Shown piece by piece: positions 8,330 through 17,632 of a DNA stretch of 64,000 bases (position 1 is the first letter of the stretch; every line of letters begins with the position of its first letter). The notes beneath the pieces were generated by a model that searched no databases, was not told the origin of the DNA, and worked only from the letters and a program-made list of their open reading frames with translations. The stretch lies in assembly GCA_965223435.1 (NCBI GenBank), contig CBDCWQ010000020.1:682001-746000 (forward strand), read 5' to 3'. The DNA comes from CBDCWQ01 sp965223435. Its GTDB lineage: Bacteria; Myxococcota; Kuafuiibacteriia; Kuafuiibacteriales; Kuafuiibacteriaceae. The position numbers and the translations under genes are program-made.

Positions 8330-11023
8330 ATGGCCCAAGAGTTGGGCACACCGGTCCCAGAGGGGTTGGATGACGCGGCCGTTCTGAGAAGCCGAGAACA
8401 AGGCGGAGAAAATCGCCTACCCCCTATTCAAGAGAGGTCGGTATGGTCGATGTTTGTGGGTGCCCTTCGTGATCGCACCCTATTGATTCTCGTTGGTGCG
8501 GCGTTTTTGTCTATCATCGTCGATGTTCTCAAAAGCCATCTGAGCTCGGGCTCTTTGGCGGGTGGTATCGATGGCGCTGCAATTTTGGTCGCCGTCCTTG
8601 TCGCTGCTTTGGTGACAACGTTCAACGAAGCACGCGCGGCCAAGCAGTTTCGACTTTTGTCCAAGATGCGTGATGACGTCGTGGCCAAGGTAGAGCGTTC
8701 AGGTCATGTGCGACAGGTCTCGGTGTTTGAGGTCGTCATGGGTGATGTTGTTCATTTTGAGCTCGGCGATCGTTTGTGTGCCGATGGGCTTTTGCTTGAA
8801 GGTGTCGACGTTGCGCTCGATGAATCGATGCTGACCGGGGAGTCTGTTCCTAAGCAAAAATCAGAAGAGGACTTGCAGCTTTTTGGGGGCACGACGGTTG
8901 TGGAGGGCGCAGGGCGGCTCTTGGTGACGAAGGTGGGTGCCCTTACAGAAATGGGAAAGCTACAGCTGTCCCTGACGGAGCCCCGAGAAACCCCGACCCC
9001 GCTTCAAGAAAGGCTGAGCAAGCTGGCCGATCGGATCGGTGTTTTGGGATTGTCGGCTGCGGTGTTCACCTTCTTGGGGCTGTTCTTATCAGGCTTTTCC
9101 AGGGGCACGCTCCCTCAGACGCTCGACATTGATTTTGTGAGCCAGGTCTTGGAGTACGCGGTTGTCGCGGTGACGATTGTGGTGGTGGCCGTGCCTGAAG
9201 GCCTTCCTTTGGCGGTGACCATCAGCCTCGCGTACAGCGTTCGAAAGATGGCCTTGGACCAAAACCTTGTTCGGACGTTGGCCAGCTGTGAAACCATGGG
9301 CTCGGCCACGGTGGTGTGCTCGGATAAGACCGGCACACTGACCAAAAACAGAATGAGCGTCGTTGCGGGTTGGTTTGACGGCGCGATCCATGACCGCATC
9401 GCCGTGCGGGGCCAGGTGCCCGAGGCGCTCATCGAGCGCATCGCCGAGGGAGCTTCGGTCAACTCTACGGCTTTTGTCGAAAAAGATGAAGGAGGAGACC
9501 AGTACTTGGGGAACCCAACGGAATGCGCGCTGTTGGTGCTCGTTCGGGATTGGGGGGAAGACTGGAAGGCGCGGAGGCAAGCGGCCACGGTGCTTCACCG
9601 TTTTGCGTTCAACTCAGACCGAAAGCGAATGTCTTCTCTGATGGGTGTGGGGCCAGGGGTTCATCGTTTGCTGGTGAAGGGCGCCCCAGAGGTTTTGCTC
9701 GAGCGTTCGGTTTCGGTTGAGGGAAACCAAGGACCGATACCATTCGATGCATCGCTTCGGCGTTCGGCCCAGGAAGCTGAGCGCGTGTTTTCGAGTCGGG
9801 GTTATCGAACCTTAGCCCTGGCCTACCGTGAATTTGTTGGGGAAGAAGCGCCGAACGACGTCGAGTTGGCTGAGAGCTCGCTGACGCTGGTCTGCCTGCT
9901 GGCCATTTCAGATCCCTTGAGGTCGGATGCCAAAGAAGCCGTGAATGCGTGCCGAAAAGCTGGTTTGGATGTCAAAATCGTCACGGGGGATCATGCCCTG
10001 ACGGCCCAAACCATTGCGAAGGAGCTCGGAGTCCTGGGCGATGGCGACCTGATTTTGGATGGCGCACGTTTTCGCCAAATGAGTGATGAAGAGGTGCGGA
10101 TTGCGCTCAAACCCCTGCGTATTCTCGCTCGGTCGGTACCCTCCGACAAGCTCCGCTTGGTTCAGATGTTGCAGGGCGAGGGAGAGGTTGTGGCCGTGAC
10201 CGGCGACGGAACCAACGATGGTCCGGCTTTGGCATCTGCAGACGTTGGTTTTTCGATGGGGCTGAGTGGCACGGAGGTCGCCAAAGAAGCCTCGGACATC
10301 GTGATTCTCGATGACAACTTTCGGTCCATTGTGGCGGCGGTTCGCTGGGGACGTTCCATCTTCGAAAATATTCGCAAGTTTCTTCAGTTTCAATTGACGG
10401 TGAATCTTGTGGCGTTGTCTACGGCGTTTCTGGCCGCGGTTTTTGGCTACGGTATTCCACTCAACACCGTGCAGCTGTTGTGGGTGAATTTGTTGATGGA
10501 CACTTTGGCTGCCCTGGCGCTTGCGACTGAGCCACCGGATCCAAAACTTCTCGACGAGCCGCCCTATGGGCGTCACGCGCCCCTTGTGACCGGCTCGATG
10601 GGGGCCCATATTCTGGTCATGGGAGCCTTGATGCTGGTGGTGTTGTTTATGGCGTTGATGACCGATTGGTTTGTGCCGAGTCATGCTTCAGAGGGCGTAC
10701 GGCGCACATTTGTTTTCAATTGTTTTGTGTTTTTACAATTGTTCAATGAAATCAACGCACGGGCGACGCGTTTTGGCCAAAGCGTTTGGCGTCGCATCTT
10801 AAAAAGCCACTTGTTCCTTTTTGTGCTGGTTTCGACGGCCTTTCTCCAGGTGCTGATTGTCGAGTTTGGTGGGGCGTTTTTTCGAACGGAGGCTTTGACG
10901 ATGGAGCTTTGGGTGAAATCGGTTCTACTCGGCAGCTTAAGTTTGATTTTTGGCGCGGTGCTTCGCTTTTTTGGGCGGCTTTTTTTTCTCAGGGAGACCC
11001 GTCTTCAAACGCACCCGTGTTAA
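8330..11023 (+). CDS. calcium-translocating P-type ATPase, PMCA (P2B) type
   Basis: About 897 residues; the ATG at 8330 is preceded by AAGGA 8 nt away, better than the in-frame ATG at 8309. All P-type hallmarks are present: TGES near residue 169 (actuator), PEGLPLAVT in the fourth membrane helix near 289, the phosphorylated Asp in DKTGTLT near 332, KGAPE for nucleotide binding, TGDHALTA, and GDGTNDGPAL near 625. PEGLP plus the C-terminal NLLMDTLAALALATEPP are typical of plasma-membrane Ca2+ pumps rather than SERCA types. The calmodulin-binding tail of eukaryotic PMCAs is absent. It should expel Ca2+ from the cytoplasm. Its last 35 bp overlap the end of the hydrolase gene on the other strand. 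Confidence 0.93.
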   Translation: MAQELGTPVPEGLDDAAVLRSREQGGENRLPPIQERSVWSMFVGALRDRTLLILVGAAFLSIIVDVLKSHLSSGSLAGGIDGAAILVAVLVAALVTTFNEARAAKQFRLLSKMRDDVVAKVERSGHVRQVSVFEVVMGDVVHFELGDRLCADGLLLEGVDVALDESMLTGESVPKQKSEEDLQLFGGTTVVEGAGRLLVTKVGALTEMGKLQLSLTEPRETPTPLQERLSKLADRIGVLGLSAAVFTFLGLFLSGFSRGTLPQTLDIDFVSQVLEYAVVAVTIVVVAVPEGLPLAVTISLAYSVRKMALDQNLVRTLASCETMGSATVVCSDKTGTLTKNRMSVVAGWFDGAIHDRIAVRGQVPEALIERIAEGASVNSTAFVEKDEGGDQYLGNPTECALLVLVRDWGEDWKARRQAATVLHRFAFNSDRKRMSSLMGVGPGVHRLLVKGAPEVLLERSVSVEGNQGPIPFDASLRRSAQEAERVFSSRGYRTLALAYREFVGEEAPNDVELAESSLTLVCLLAISDPLRSDAKEAVNACRKAGLDVKIVTGDHALTAQTIAKELGVLGDGDLILDGARFRQMSDEEVRIALKPLRILARSVPSDKLRLVQMLQGEGEVVAVTGDGTNDGPALASADVGFSMGLSGTEVAKEASDIVILDDNFRSIVAAVRWGRSIFENIRKFLQFQLTVNLVALSTAFLAAVFGYGIPLNTVQLLWVNLLMDTLAALALATEPPDPKLLDEPPYGRHAPLVTGSMGAHILVMGALMLVVLFMALMTDWFVPSHASEGVRRTFVFNCFVFLQLFNEINARATRFGQSVWRRILKSHLFLFVLVSTAFLQVLIVEFGGAFFRTEALTMELWVKSVLLGSLSLIFGAVLRFFGRLFFLRETRLQTHPC

Positions 11024-11597
11024 GAAAGTGGATGATCATTCGATGAACAAAGGGGCGTGCCATGATGAAGGTGTGCCCCGACTGGACCACGCGGTGAACT
11101 TTGGCCCCCGCTAAACGGGTTTCGTCCACCGAGACTTTGCCGTCGCGGTGCCCGGCGATGATACCGATGTCCACCCCTTCGGGGAGTAACAGGGTGCGGG
11201 CAAGGCTATCGCCTTTGTCTGTCAGACCGGTCAGCGGCTTGAGGAAAGGACCGAGGAGGCGCGCATGGCGTGTGGCTACCGCGGAACCCTGATTGGGAGG
11301 CGCCAACATGACGATTCGACCGAGACCGTGGGGCGCACCGTTTTGGATCGCCCAGCGGATGAGAATGTTGCCAAGGCTGTGGCCAACGAGGTGGACCGGT
11401 GGGCCCTCTTTGATGAGCGCATCGATTTTTGAAGCAAGGCGATCGCCCGCTTGCCCGATGCTCCAGCGCATACTCCGGTAGTGGAACAAGTGCGGCGAAA
11501 ACTGAGCCCGCCTGAGCGCCCGCGCAGCGGGGAGCATCGAGGCCGCGGTTCGCGCCATGCCATGAATCAATAGGACTCGGGGTTGTGGATGGCGCAA
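10989..11597 (-). CDS. alpha/beta-hydrolase (lipase/esterase-like)
   Basis: 202 residues. The oxyanion region LLIHGMART lies near residues 9-17 and the nucleophile elbow GHSLG has Ser at about 74. The catalytic His is probably in QSGHTFIM, and an Asp in the DGKVSVDETRL region could serve as the acid. Together these make a compact triacylglycerol-lipase-like hydrolase. No signal peptide or membrane helix is seen. It precedes the lipoprotein gene (11607-13304) on the same strand but the two are in reverse order for transcription: the lipoprotein gene is upstream with a 9-bp gap, so they probably share a transcript. Substrate unknown. Confidence 0.85.
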   Translation of the reverse strand: MRHPQPRVLLIHGMARTAASMLPAARALRRAQFSPHLFHYRSMRWSIGQAGDRLASKIDALIKEGPPVHLVGHSLGNILIRWAIQNGAPHGLGRIVMLAPPNQGSAVATRHARLLGPFLKPLTGLTDKGDSLARTLLLPEGVDIGIIAGHRDGKVSVDETRLAGAKVHRVVQSGHTFIMARPFVHRMIIHFLNTGAFEDGSP

Positions 11598-11606
11598 CCG
11601 ACGGTC

Positions 11607-13304
11607 CTAGAACTTGCGCCCGATAGCGGTGAGGATTTGGTGGGTTTGATCCGGAAGGGTGAGGTTCAGGTAGAAGGTACTGCCCGCAGACTTGATGTGG
11701 TTCGTTGTCGGGTTGAATCCATCCTCTTCCGCCTTCCGCCTAAATGCATTGTTGGCGATCGGCCTTAGAATGGAGTTTCTACGGTCTAACACTGAAAAGC
11801 CATCGTTTCCCCAAATCACAATGAGTGTTCCTTTTTCATTTGGCGCGGCGCGTATCGGTTGTCCGATGCCGGGAACGCCGACGCGCCGTGCGCTTCCATT
11901 TTTATAGTTGAGTTCTCGGTAGAAACAAGGATCGCTCGAAGGACGGCAGATTTGGTCCGCGGTGAACGGCCCGGCGGATGGCGTGCACGGGGTGATGAAG
12001 CCGACCACGTTGTCCGAGACCCGGAAGCTCTGGTCGACGGGGAACGGAAGCGCGATAGGCGCCGAGGCCGAGGGGGCTGTGGTGCCGGTCGATACGGTGA
12101 ACATCGTGGGTTCTCTGTCACGCATGATGACCGCCCAGGTGTCTTTTTTGGTGAAGGCCACAACCTCGGTGCTTTTGGCGACGGTCGTGGTCCACGTTTG
12201 GCTTGGGGCCTCGGGCCAGCCGGAGACCGTGCTGGTTCGAAGCAGGCGTAGCCTTAGGGTTTCGGAGGTGGCCGAAGTCGATGCGACAAGGAGGCCCCGT
12301 GTGGATGCGGTGAGGTTTTGGACTTCACCCTCGATGGGTGTGGTCCCCATGAACGGAAATTCTGGGGTGCGCCTGAACCAGTGGACCCCCTCGGCGTCAG
12401 AGACAAAGACGTTTTTGTTGCCGCGCGCGATTCCGATTTTTTGGGGATTGTCGAAGGGCGGTCCTCCGTCTCCTTTGGTGGTGATCGTTTCGAGGACGGC
12501 GTTGGTGTTGAGGTGGCGGATCTTGATGCCGTCATTTTCGAGGATCCAAAGTTGCTCTTCCACCGCGAAGAAGTCGATGGTGGACTCAATGGTGGTCCCT
12601 TGTGCGGTGATCAGGTCGCGAACGATCAGCTGTTGCTCCGGCTGATGGTAGAGGAGAAGCTTGCCCTCGGTGGCAAGGACCGCAAAATCGCTGATCGGCA
12701 GCTGGCTCGAAAAAGAATCCTCGAACATCAAGGCGGAGCGGTGGTTTTTGCGCTCCAAGTAAAAGCCAGGGTGGCGTTGGCTTAGCGGATCGGGCAGGCC
12801 GGGGGAGGTCGGTTGGATGAGGGCCCAGGTTTCGGGAGGATCGGCGGCCTGTGATGGGCGTTCAGGGTTGTGCAGAACGCCCTCAAAAGGGCTAACTTCA
12901 AAGCCGCAGCGCTCGCCGACCCCGGACGCCCCGAGTTTGGCCAGCCGCCGGAGGTCGAGCTCGACGGGGGAAAAGGGTTCTTGGGGGTCTTGCTTTGTGA
13001 CTTGACCGCGCCACTCTCGAACAACGGGCTGGGTCGTGCAATCGTCGAGAATGCTGACACCGCAGGCATCGGTTTCGAGTTCGACATCGCAGCTTGAACC
13101 CGTTCCGAGGTCTACCAGGCGAAACTGGCCCCCCTCCAGCGCCTTGGTGCCCGGATCGCATTGGTCTGCTTCCGGGGGCGGTGCGGCTTCGAGCGGGGCT
13201 CGGGTGAACTCCGGGGGTGCCTCGCACCCCGCGAGGAGGCCGGCGCTCAGAAGCGGGGCCCATCGGAAGGCCGGCGGCAGGCCCAATTTCATAAGGCGTT
13301 TCAT
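11607..13304 (-). CDS. lipoprotein with beta-propeller-like repeats, function unknown
   Basis: 565 residues. The N-terminus has a basic start, a hydrophobic core and the lipobox LLAGC (Cys near residue 27), so it is an exported lipoprotein. Pairs of cysteines in the first 100 residues (DQCDPG, SSCDVE, DACGV, DDCTT) suggest disulfides in the periplasm or at the surface. The rest is beta-rich with recurrent segments such as LLLYHQPEQQ, LWILENDGIKIRHL and KNVFVSDAEGVHWFRR, which look like propeller blades. I do not recognise a named family. It resembles in plan the lipoprotein at 54580-56526. The hydrolase gene follows 9 bp downstream. Confidence 0.75.
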   Translation of the reverse strand: MKRLMKLGLPPAFRWAPLLSAGLLAGCEAPPEFTRAPLEAAPPPEADQCDPGTKALEGGQFRLVDLGTGSSCDVELETDACGVSILDDCTTQPVVREWRGQVTKQDPQEPFSPVELDLRRLAKLGASGVGERCGFEVSPFEGVLHNPERPSQAADPPETWALIQPTSPGLPDPLSQRHPGFYLERKNHRSALMFEDSFSSQLPISDFAVLATEGKLLLYHQPEQQLIVRDLITAQGTTIESTIDFFAVEEQLWILENDGIKIRHLNTNAVLETITTKGDGGPPFDNPQKIGIARGNKNVFVSDAEGVHWFRRTPEFPFMGTTPIEGEVQNLTASTRGLLVASTSATSETLRLRLLRTSTVSGWPEAPSQTWTTTVAKSTEVVAFTKKDTWAVIMRDREPTMFTVSTGTTAPSASAPIALPFPVDQSFRVSDNVVGFITPCTPSAGPFTADQICRPSSDPCFYRELNYKNGSARRVGVPGIGQPIRAAPNEKGTLIVIWGNDGFSVLDRRNSILRPIANNAFRRKAEEDGFNPTTNHIKSAGSTFYLNLTLPDQTHQILTAIGRKF

Positions 13305-13645
13305 CGAGACCAGAAACCGATTTTGAAGCTAGTATGTCCGAACGAAAATAGCGACTGCCCAAAAGTTGCGGGTGAACGGGCCCGAGGGATTGGGTTCCGG
13401 AGGTTTCGACGCGGGGTTCACGAAGGAAGTACTCGCCAAGGCTGCGATGAAAATGAGACCCTGACTGGAGCCACTTTGAGGCTCAGCCCGAACGGCGGGG
13501 CGATTGGCGTCGAAAGGGGCGCGCGGGTCCATGCCGGGGTGTGCCGGCGCTCACAGATGTCGGGTTTGCCCTCGAAAATGGGACCTTTCGGGGTCCCTAC
13601 CGAGGCGCTCTTCGGCGGTGAGGCATAAGGTACAGGGGCAGAGGG
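13305..13645. other. 341-bp divergent intergenic region
   Basis: Separates the lipoprotein gene (minus) from tamB (plus) and should hold promoters for both. CATACT on the minus strand about 30 nt upstream of 13304 could be a -10 box, but no good -35 pairs with it. I see no coding sequence, hairpin or repeat that I can support. Confidence 0.45.
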
Positions 13646-16600
13646 TTGGCCAGTAGCCAAACGATGGGCGCGCACAAACACCACGTTCGAGAGACCAAGT
13701 CCGCACGGGTCATCCGATTCTTGAAGCGAACGGCCGTCGCTTTCGGTTTTGTTTTTGTGGCGGGGCTCGCCGGGTTGGTGTGGGCCTTCAAGACGGGGCG
13801 TGCCGTCGATGCGGTGCAGATGGAGGTGATCGAAGAACTCAGAACGGTCTGCAAGCTGGACGCGGCGTTTGGGTCGCTTTCGGTGGGCGTTTTTCCCCCA
13901 GAACTGCACCTCAGCGAACTGGAGCTCAAGCACTTTGATGGCCGGCGGCTCCTTTCGGTAGAGGAGGCTATCGTTTCGCTCAAGCTGCTCCCGCTGCTTT
14001 ACGGGCGTCTTCAGCTCGCGCGGGTTGCGGTCCTCGGCCCTGAGGCAAGCATCGAACTCGAGGCGGGAAAAATTCTCAATCTTCCGGTCTGCGTCGAGCC
14101 TTCTTCAGCGCCCCTTGCAAAAGAGGGCCCCACCCGCCTTCCCATCGCGCTTGGGGTCAACGAGTTGACCATTGAGCGGGGGCGTTTTGAGCTTGTTGGC
14201 CAGGACGAGGTTCAAGCGGAGCTGAAAAACATCGCGGTTTCGTTGGTACCGGCGTCGACCGGTGGACTCAACATCGCTGTGGGGCTTGATGACGGTTCTT
14301 TGACCATGGAAGACGAGACCTTTGTCGTCTCCCGCGTTCGGATGTTGGGGCACCTCGAAGGACTCATTTCTCGTCCTCGCGCCCTTTCGGTGGACCTTTT
14401 CGAAGTGCATGTGGCCGATGCAGAACTGAGCGGGAAGGGCTCTGTGGATCTATTGGGCCCCGTTTATGATGGCGAACTGAAGGTCGAGGCTCCGCTCAAC
14501 ATCATCCACCGGCTGGTGGACGACATACCCAAGCTCCACGGAAACGCGCGGGTTGAAGTTTCGGTGGCGGGTACGGTTGCGTCGCCCCGCGCCTCCGGTT
14601 CGGTGTTTGTGGAAAAGGGACAAATGGGACCGTACCGTTTTGGGGACGCGTCGCTGGTTCGTTTTATCGTGGACCGAAAGAAGCTCGAACTCCCGCGCGT
14701 CGATGTGACCTTAGACCGAGGAAGGGTTTTGGGATCTGCGACGCTCGATTTTGACCAAAAACGGAGCTTTCGAATGAAGACTGAGGTTGAGAACTTGTCG
14801 TTTGGTCGCCTCATGGACGCGCTTGGGTTGCCCGGCACGTGGATCGATTGGCGGGCGACCGGGAGAGGGGACGTTCGCGGCGGCTTGACGCCGCTTTCTT
14901 TGGCCGGAAAGTTCGACTACGACATTCGCAGGCTCTTTGTGTACGACCAAGCCTGGGACTCACCCCGGCTGCGCGCCACCGCGTCTTTGCCCTCACCGCA
15001 TGTGCTCCTTCACGTAAAACCCGCGCGGGTGGCTGGCGCTTGGCGGTGGGACGAAGAGGGTGTGTCTTTTTCTAAAACGACGATTCAAGGTGGTGACACC
15101 AAAGCGGATGCGGCGGCGCGCGTGTATTTCGAGGCCTCACGGGGCATGTGGGTGGATGCGCACTTCTCCGAAATCGATTTTAGGGACATTGGGCCCATCG
15201 CGGGCCTAAAGCTCGAGGGTATCGGTGCGCTTTATGGCCGGCTTGAAGCGAATGCCGTGGGTATTGGCGCAAAGGGCCGTTTTGATCTGGCTTCCATCAG
15301 AATTGGTGGCATTCCCTTTGGGCAAGCATCTTCCGAAGTTCGTTGGCATGATGAGGCCTTTCTTGACTTTTCTGATGTACGCGGTCGGTTGAAAGAAACG
15401 GCTTATCAAGGGGACGTGTCGGTTCATGTCGCTGGCGAGGTGCCCATAGATGTTCAGGGCTCGATTTCACGCGGCCGAGTGCAAGACGTGTTGATTCCCT
15501 TGGGAGTGGATGGCGCAAACTGGGGTGATCCGCGGGGCAAGATTGAGGGAGACTTCCATCTCAAGGGTCCCGTTTCTCACCTGTCGGGGCCGATAGGGCT
15601 CCGGCTCAAGGCCTTCGAGATCCTGGGTGAGCGGGCAGAAAAGGCGATGCTCAAGGGGCGCCTTGATGAAGGTGTGGTTGTGCTGGATAAAGTGCGTGCC
15701 CATAAACATGGCGGTACCGTGGTGGGGCGCGGACGTTTCGACCCCCACACCCATCGCGTCCGGGCCCAGGTTGATACCAAGGATTTTCGCCTCAAGCATA
15801 TTGATTTGCTGCATCAAAACCAGGAGCGGCTCGACGGTGAGCTGATGCTCCACGTGGGTGTGCAAGGGCAGCTTGGCTCCGTGACGGGAACGGTGGCCGC
15901 GCGGGTTCGGGGCGCGCACGCGGGGTCGGTTCCGCTTGCAGATGGATCTTTTAGGGGGAGGGTCCAAGGAGGGGCTGTCGAGGTAGAGGGGGGCCTTTCG
16001 GACGGGACCTTGTCGGTTGCGAGCAAGATCGCGTTGCGCCGCCATCTCCCTTATGAAGCTAAAGTGTTGCTGAAACAAATGCCCGTCGCCCAGATCGTTT
16101 CTGGCCTTCAAGGGCATCTTCGTTACAAGGGGAACGTCTCCCTTGAGGCTCGCCTTGGCGGAAGCTTAGTCGATTGGCACTTATCGAGTGGGAAAATGAA
16201 GCTGAAGCAGGCGGTCCTCGCCACCCAAAGTTACGGTTTTGAGAGCGCGGGGAGTACGAAGTTCTTGCTGAAACGTGGCGTGTTCCAGACCGGTCGGTGG
16301 GTGGTGACTGGACCGAGGACACGCCTGGTGGCCAAGGGCCGCTTCGGTAAGGATGCCCTCGACTTGAAACTCAGCGGTCGGGTCGATCTCGGTGTGCTTG
16401 AAGGTTTAAGCCCCTCCGTGGAGCGTGCGGGCGGGTCGCTGTTGATAGATGCCGGGGTTGGTGGCACCTTTATGCGCCCAGATCTCGTGGGCACGGGTCG
16501 GGTCGACGGCGCGATTTTGCAGTGGCGAGGCATCCCCAGCCGGCTTTCTGGATTCCAGGCCGATCTGAGCTTCAGTCAGTCCACCGTTGTGGTCGACCGT

Positions 16601-17632
16601 TCTTTGGGTCGCTGGGCGGGGGGGCGTCTTGAAGCCGAGGGCCGAGTCTTTTTGAGGAGCTTTCAGCCGGACCGCGTCGATTTGTCCGTTCGCCTGAAAA
16701 ATACCCGCCCCACTTTTGCCCTCGCGATGGTGGATCTTTCCGGCCAGCTCGACGGGGATCTGGCGCTGGAGGGGTCCTTGGCGAAGCTGTTGGTTCGCGG
16801 TGACCTTCGGGTGCGGCGGCCTCGGGCTCGTCCCAAGCTTGAGTGGCAAAGCCTCACCAATCGACGTCTCACCATCAAATCTTATGATCCCTCAAGGGAG
16901 CGGTTGACCTTTGATGTGGGCCTAAAGATGCAAGATCCACTTCGCATGAAAAATGACAGCGCCGACGTTGAGCTCCTCGGCCATGTTCGGCTGAGCGGAA
17001 CAAACGAGCGGGTGGGGCTTTTGGGTACATTGGTGGCAAGGCAGGGAGGACGGGTGACCTTTTTTGCCCGAGAATACGAGTTGGACGCGGCGACGATCGA
17101 GTTTACAGACCGATTTCGCTTTTGGCCTCAGTACGATTTGCTGCTGAACTCACGCGCCTGCGATGCGCGGATCCGGGCGAATGTGGTAGGCACCCTGGAT
17201 CGCGATCCCCAGATCAGCTTGACCAGTGTGCCCGAAATGGATGAAGACGACATCGCGTCTTGTCTTATCAGCGGCGTCCGAAAGAACATTGATGCGGAAA
17301 CTTTTGCACCCCTTGCCAGCAATATGCTGTGGAAGGCCTCGGGAGTGGATCGCCAGGTGAGAAAGGTTCTTCCGGTCGATCAAATTGACGTAAGCACGGA
17401 GTACTCGTCTCAGACCCAGGCATACGAACCGCGGGTTTTGATTGCCAAAGAGATACTCGACGGTCGGATTCGCTTGGAGTATTCCAGTTCTCTGGTGAAG
17501 ACCACCGACCAACGGGCCGCCTTGACCTGGAGGCTGACGCCGAGACTGACGCTCGAGGCCGGCTGGACCTCGTCGGAGGACGTCCCCACTGGAGACCTCG
17601 GGCTTGATCTCAAACGACGCTGGGAGTGGTAG
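13646..17632 (+). CDS. tamB: TamB-like translocation and assembly module protein
   Basis: 1,328 residues from a TTG at 13646 with AGGGG 8 nt upstream; an ATG at 13664 is an alternative. One N-terminal membrane anchor lies at about residues 28-48. The next section is AsmA-like (LSVGVFPPELHLSELEL), then a very long array of beta-strand repeats. The C-terminal 330 residues form a TamB/DUF490 domain: GGRVTFFAREYELDAATIEF, DPQISLTSVPEMDEDDIASCLI and the barrel-like end LTWRLTPRLTLEAGWTS. Such proteins bridge the periplasm as hydrophobic-groove conduits for lipids and help outer-membrane assembly. The Omp85-family gene starts inside its last codons, reproducing the tamA/tamB pairing, with tamB first. 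Confidence 0.9.
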   Translation: MASSQTMGAHKHHVRETKSARVIRFLKRTAVAFGFVFVAGLAGLVWAFKTGRAVDAVQMEVIEELRTVCKLDAAFGSLSVGVFPPELHLSELELKHFDGRRLLSVEEAIVSLKLLPLLYGRLQLARVAVLGPEASIELEAGKILNLPVCVEPSSAPLAKEGPTRLPIALGVNELTIERGRFELVGQDEVQAELKNIAVSLVPASTGGLNIAVGLDDGSLTMEDETFVVSRVRMLGHLEGLISRPRALSVDLFEVHVADAELSGKGSVDLLGPVYDGELKVEAPLNIIHRLVDDIPKLHGNARVEVSVAGTVASPRASGSVFVEKGQMGPYRFGDASLVRFIVDRKKLELPRVDVTLDRGRVLGSATLDFDQKRSFRMKTEVENLSFGRLMDALGLPGTWIDWRATGRGDVRGGLTPLSLAGKFDYDIRRLFVYDQAWDSPRLRATASLPSPHVLLHVKPARVAGAWRWDEEGVSFSKTTIQGGDTKADAAARVYFEASRGMWVDAHFSEIDFRDIGPIAGLKLEGIGALYGRLEANAVGIGAKGRFDLASIRIGGIPFGQASSEVRWHDEAFLDFSDVRGRLKETAYQGDVSVHVAGEVPIDVQGSISRGRVQDVLIPLGVDGANWGDPRGKIEGDFHLKGPVSHLSGPIGLRLKAFEILGERAEKAMLKGRLDEGVVVLDKVRAHKHGGTVVGRGRFDPHTHRVRAQVDTKDFRLKHIDLLHQNQERLDGELMLHVGVQGQLGSVTGTVAARVRGAHAGSVPLADGSFRGRVQGGAVEVEGGLSDGTLSVASKIALRRHLPYEAKVLLKQMPVAQIVSGLQGHLRYKGNVSLEARLGGSLVDWHLSSGKMKLKQAVLATQSYGFESAGSTKFLLKRGVFQTGRWVVTGPRTRLVAKGRFGKDALDLKLSGRVDLGVLEGLSPSVERAGGSLLIDAGVGGTFMRPDLVGTGRVDGAILQWRGIPSRLSGFQADLSFSQSTVVVDRSLGRWAGGRLEAEGRVFLRSFQPDRVDLSVRLKNTRPTFALAMVDLSGQLDGDLALEGSLAKLLVRGDLRVRRPRARPKLEWQSLTNRRLTIKSYDPSRERLTFDVGLKMQDPLRMKNDSADVELLGHVRLSGTNERVGLLGTLVARQGGRVTFFAREYELDAATIEFTDRFRFWPQYDLLLNSRACDARIRANVVGTLDRDPQISLTSVPEMDEDDIASCLISGVRKNIDAETFAPLASNMLWKASGVDRQVRKVLPVDQIDVSTEYSSQTQAYEPRVLIAKEILDGRIRLEYSSSLVKTTDQRAALTWRLTPRLTLEAGWTSSEDVPTGDLGLDLKRRWEW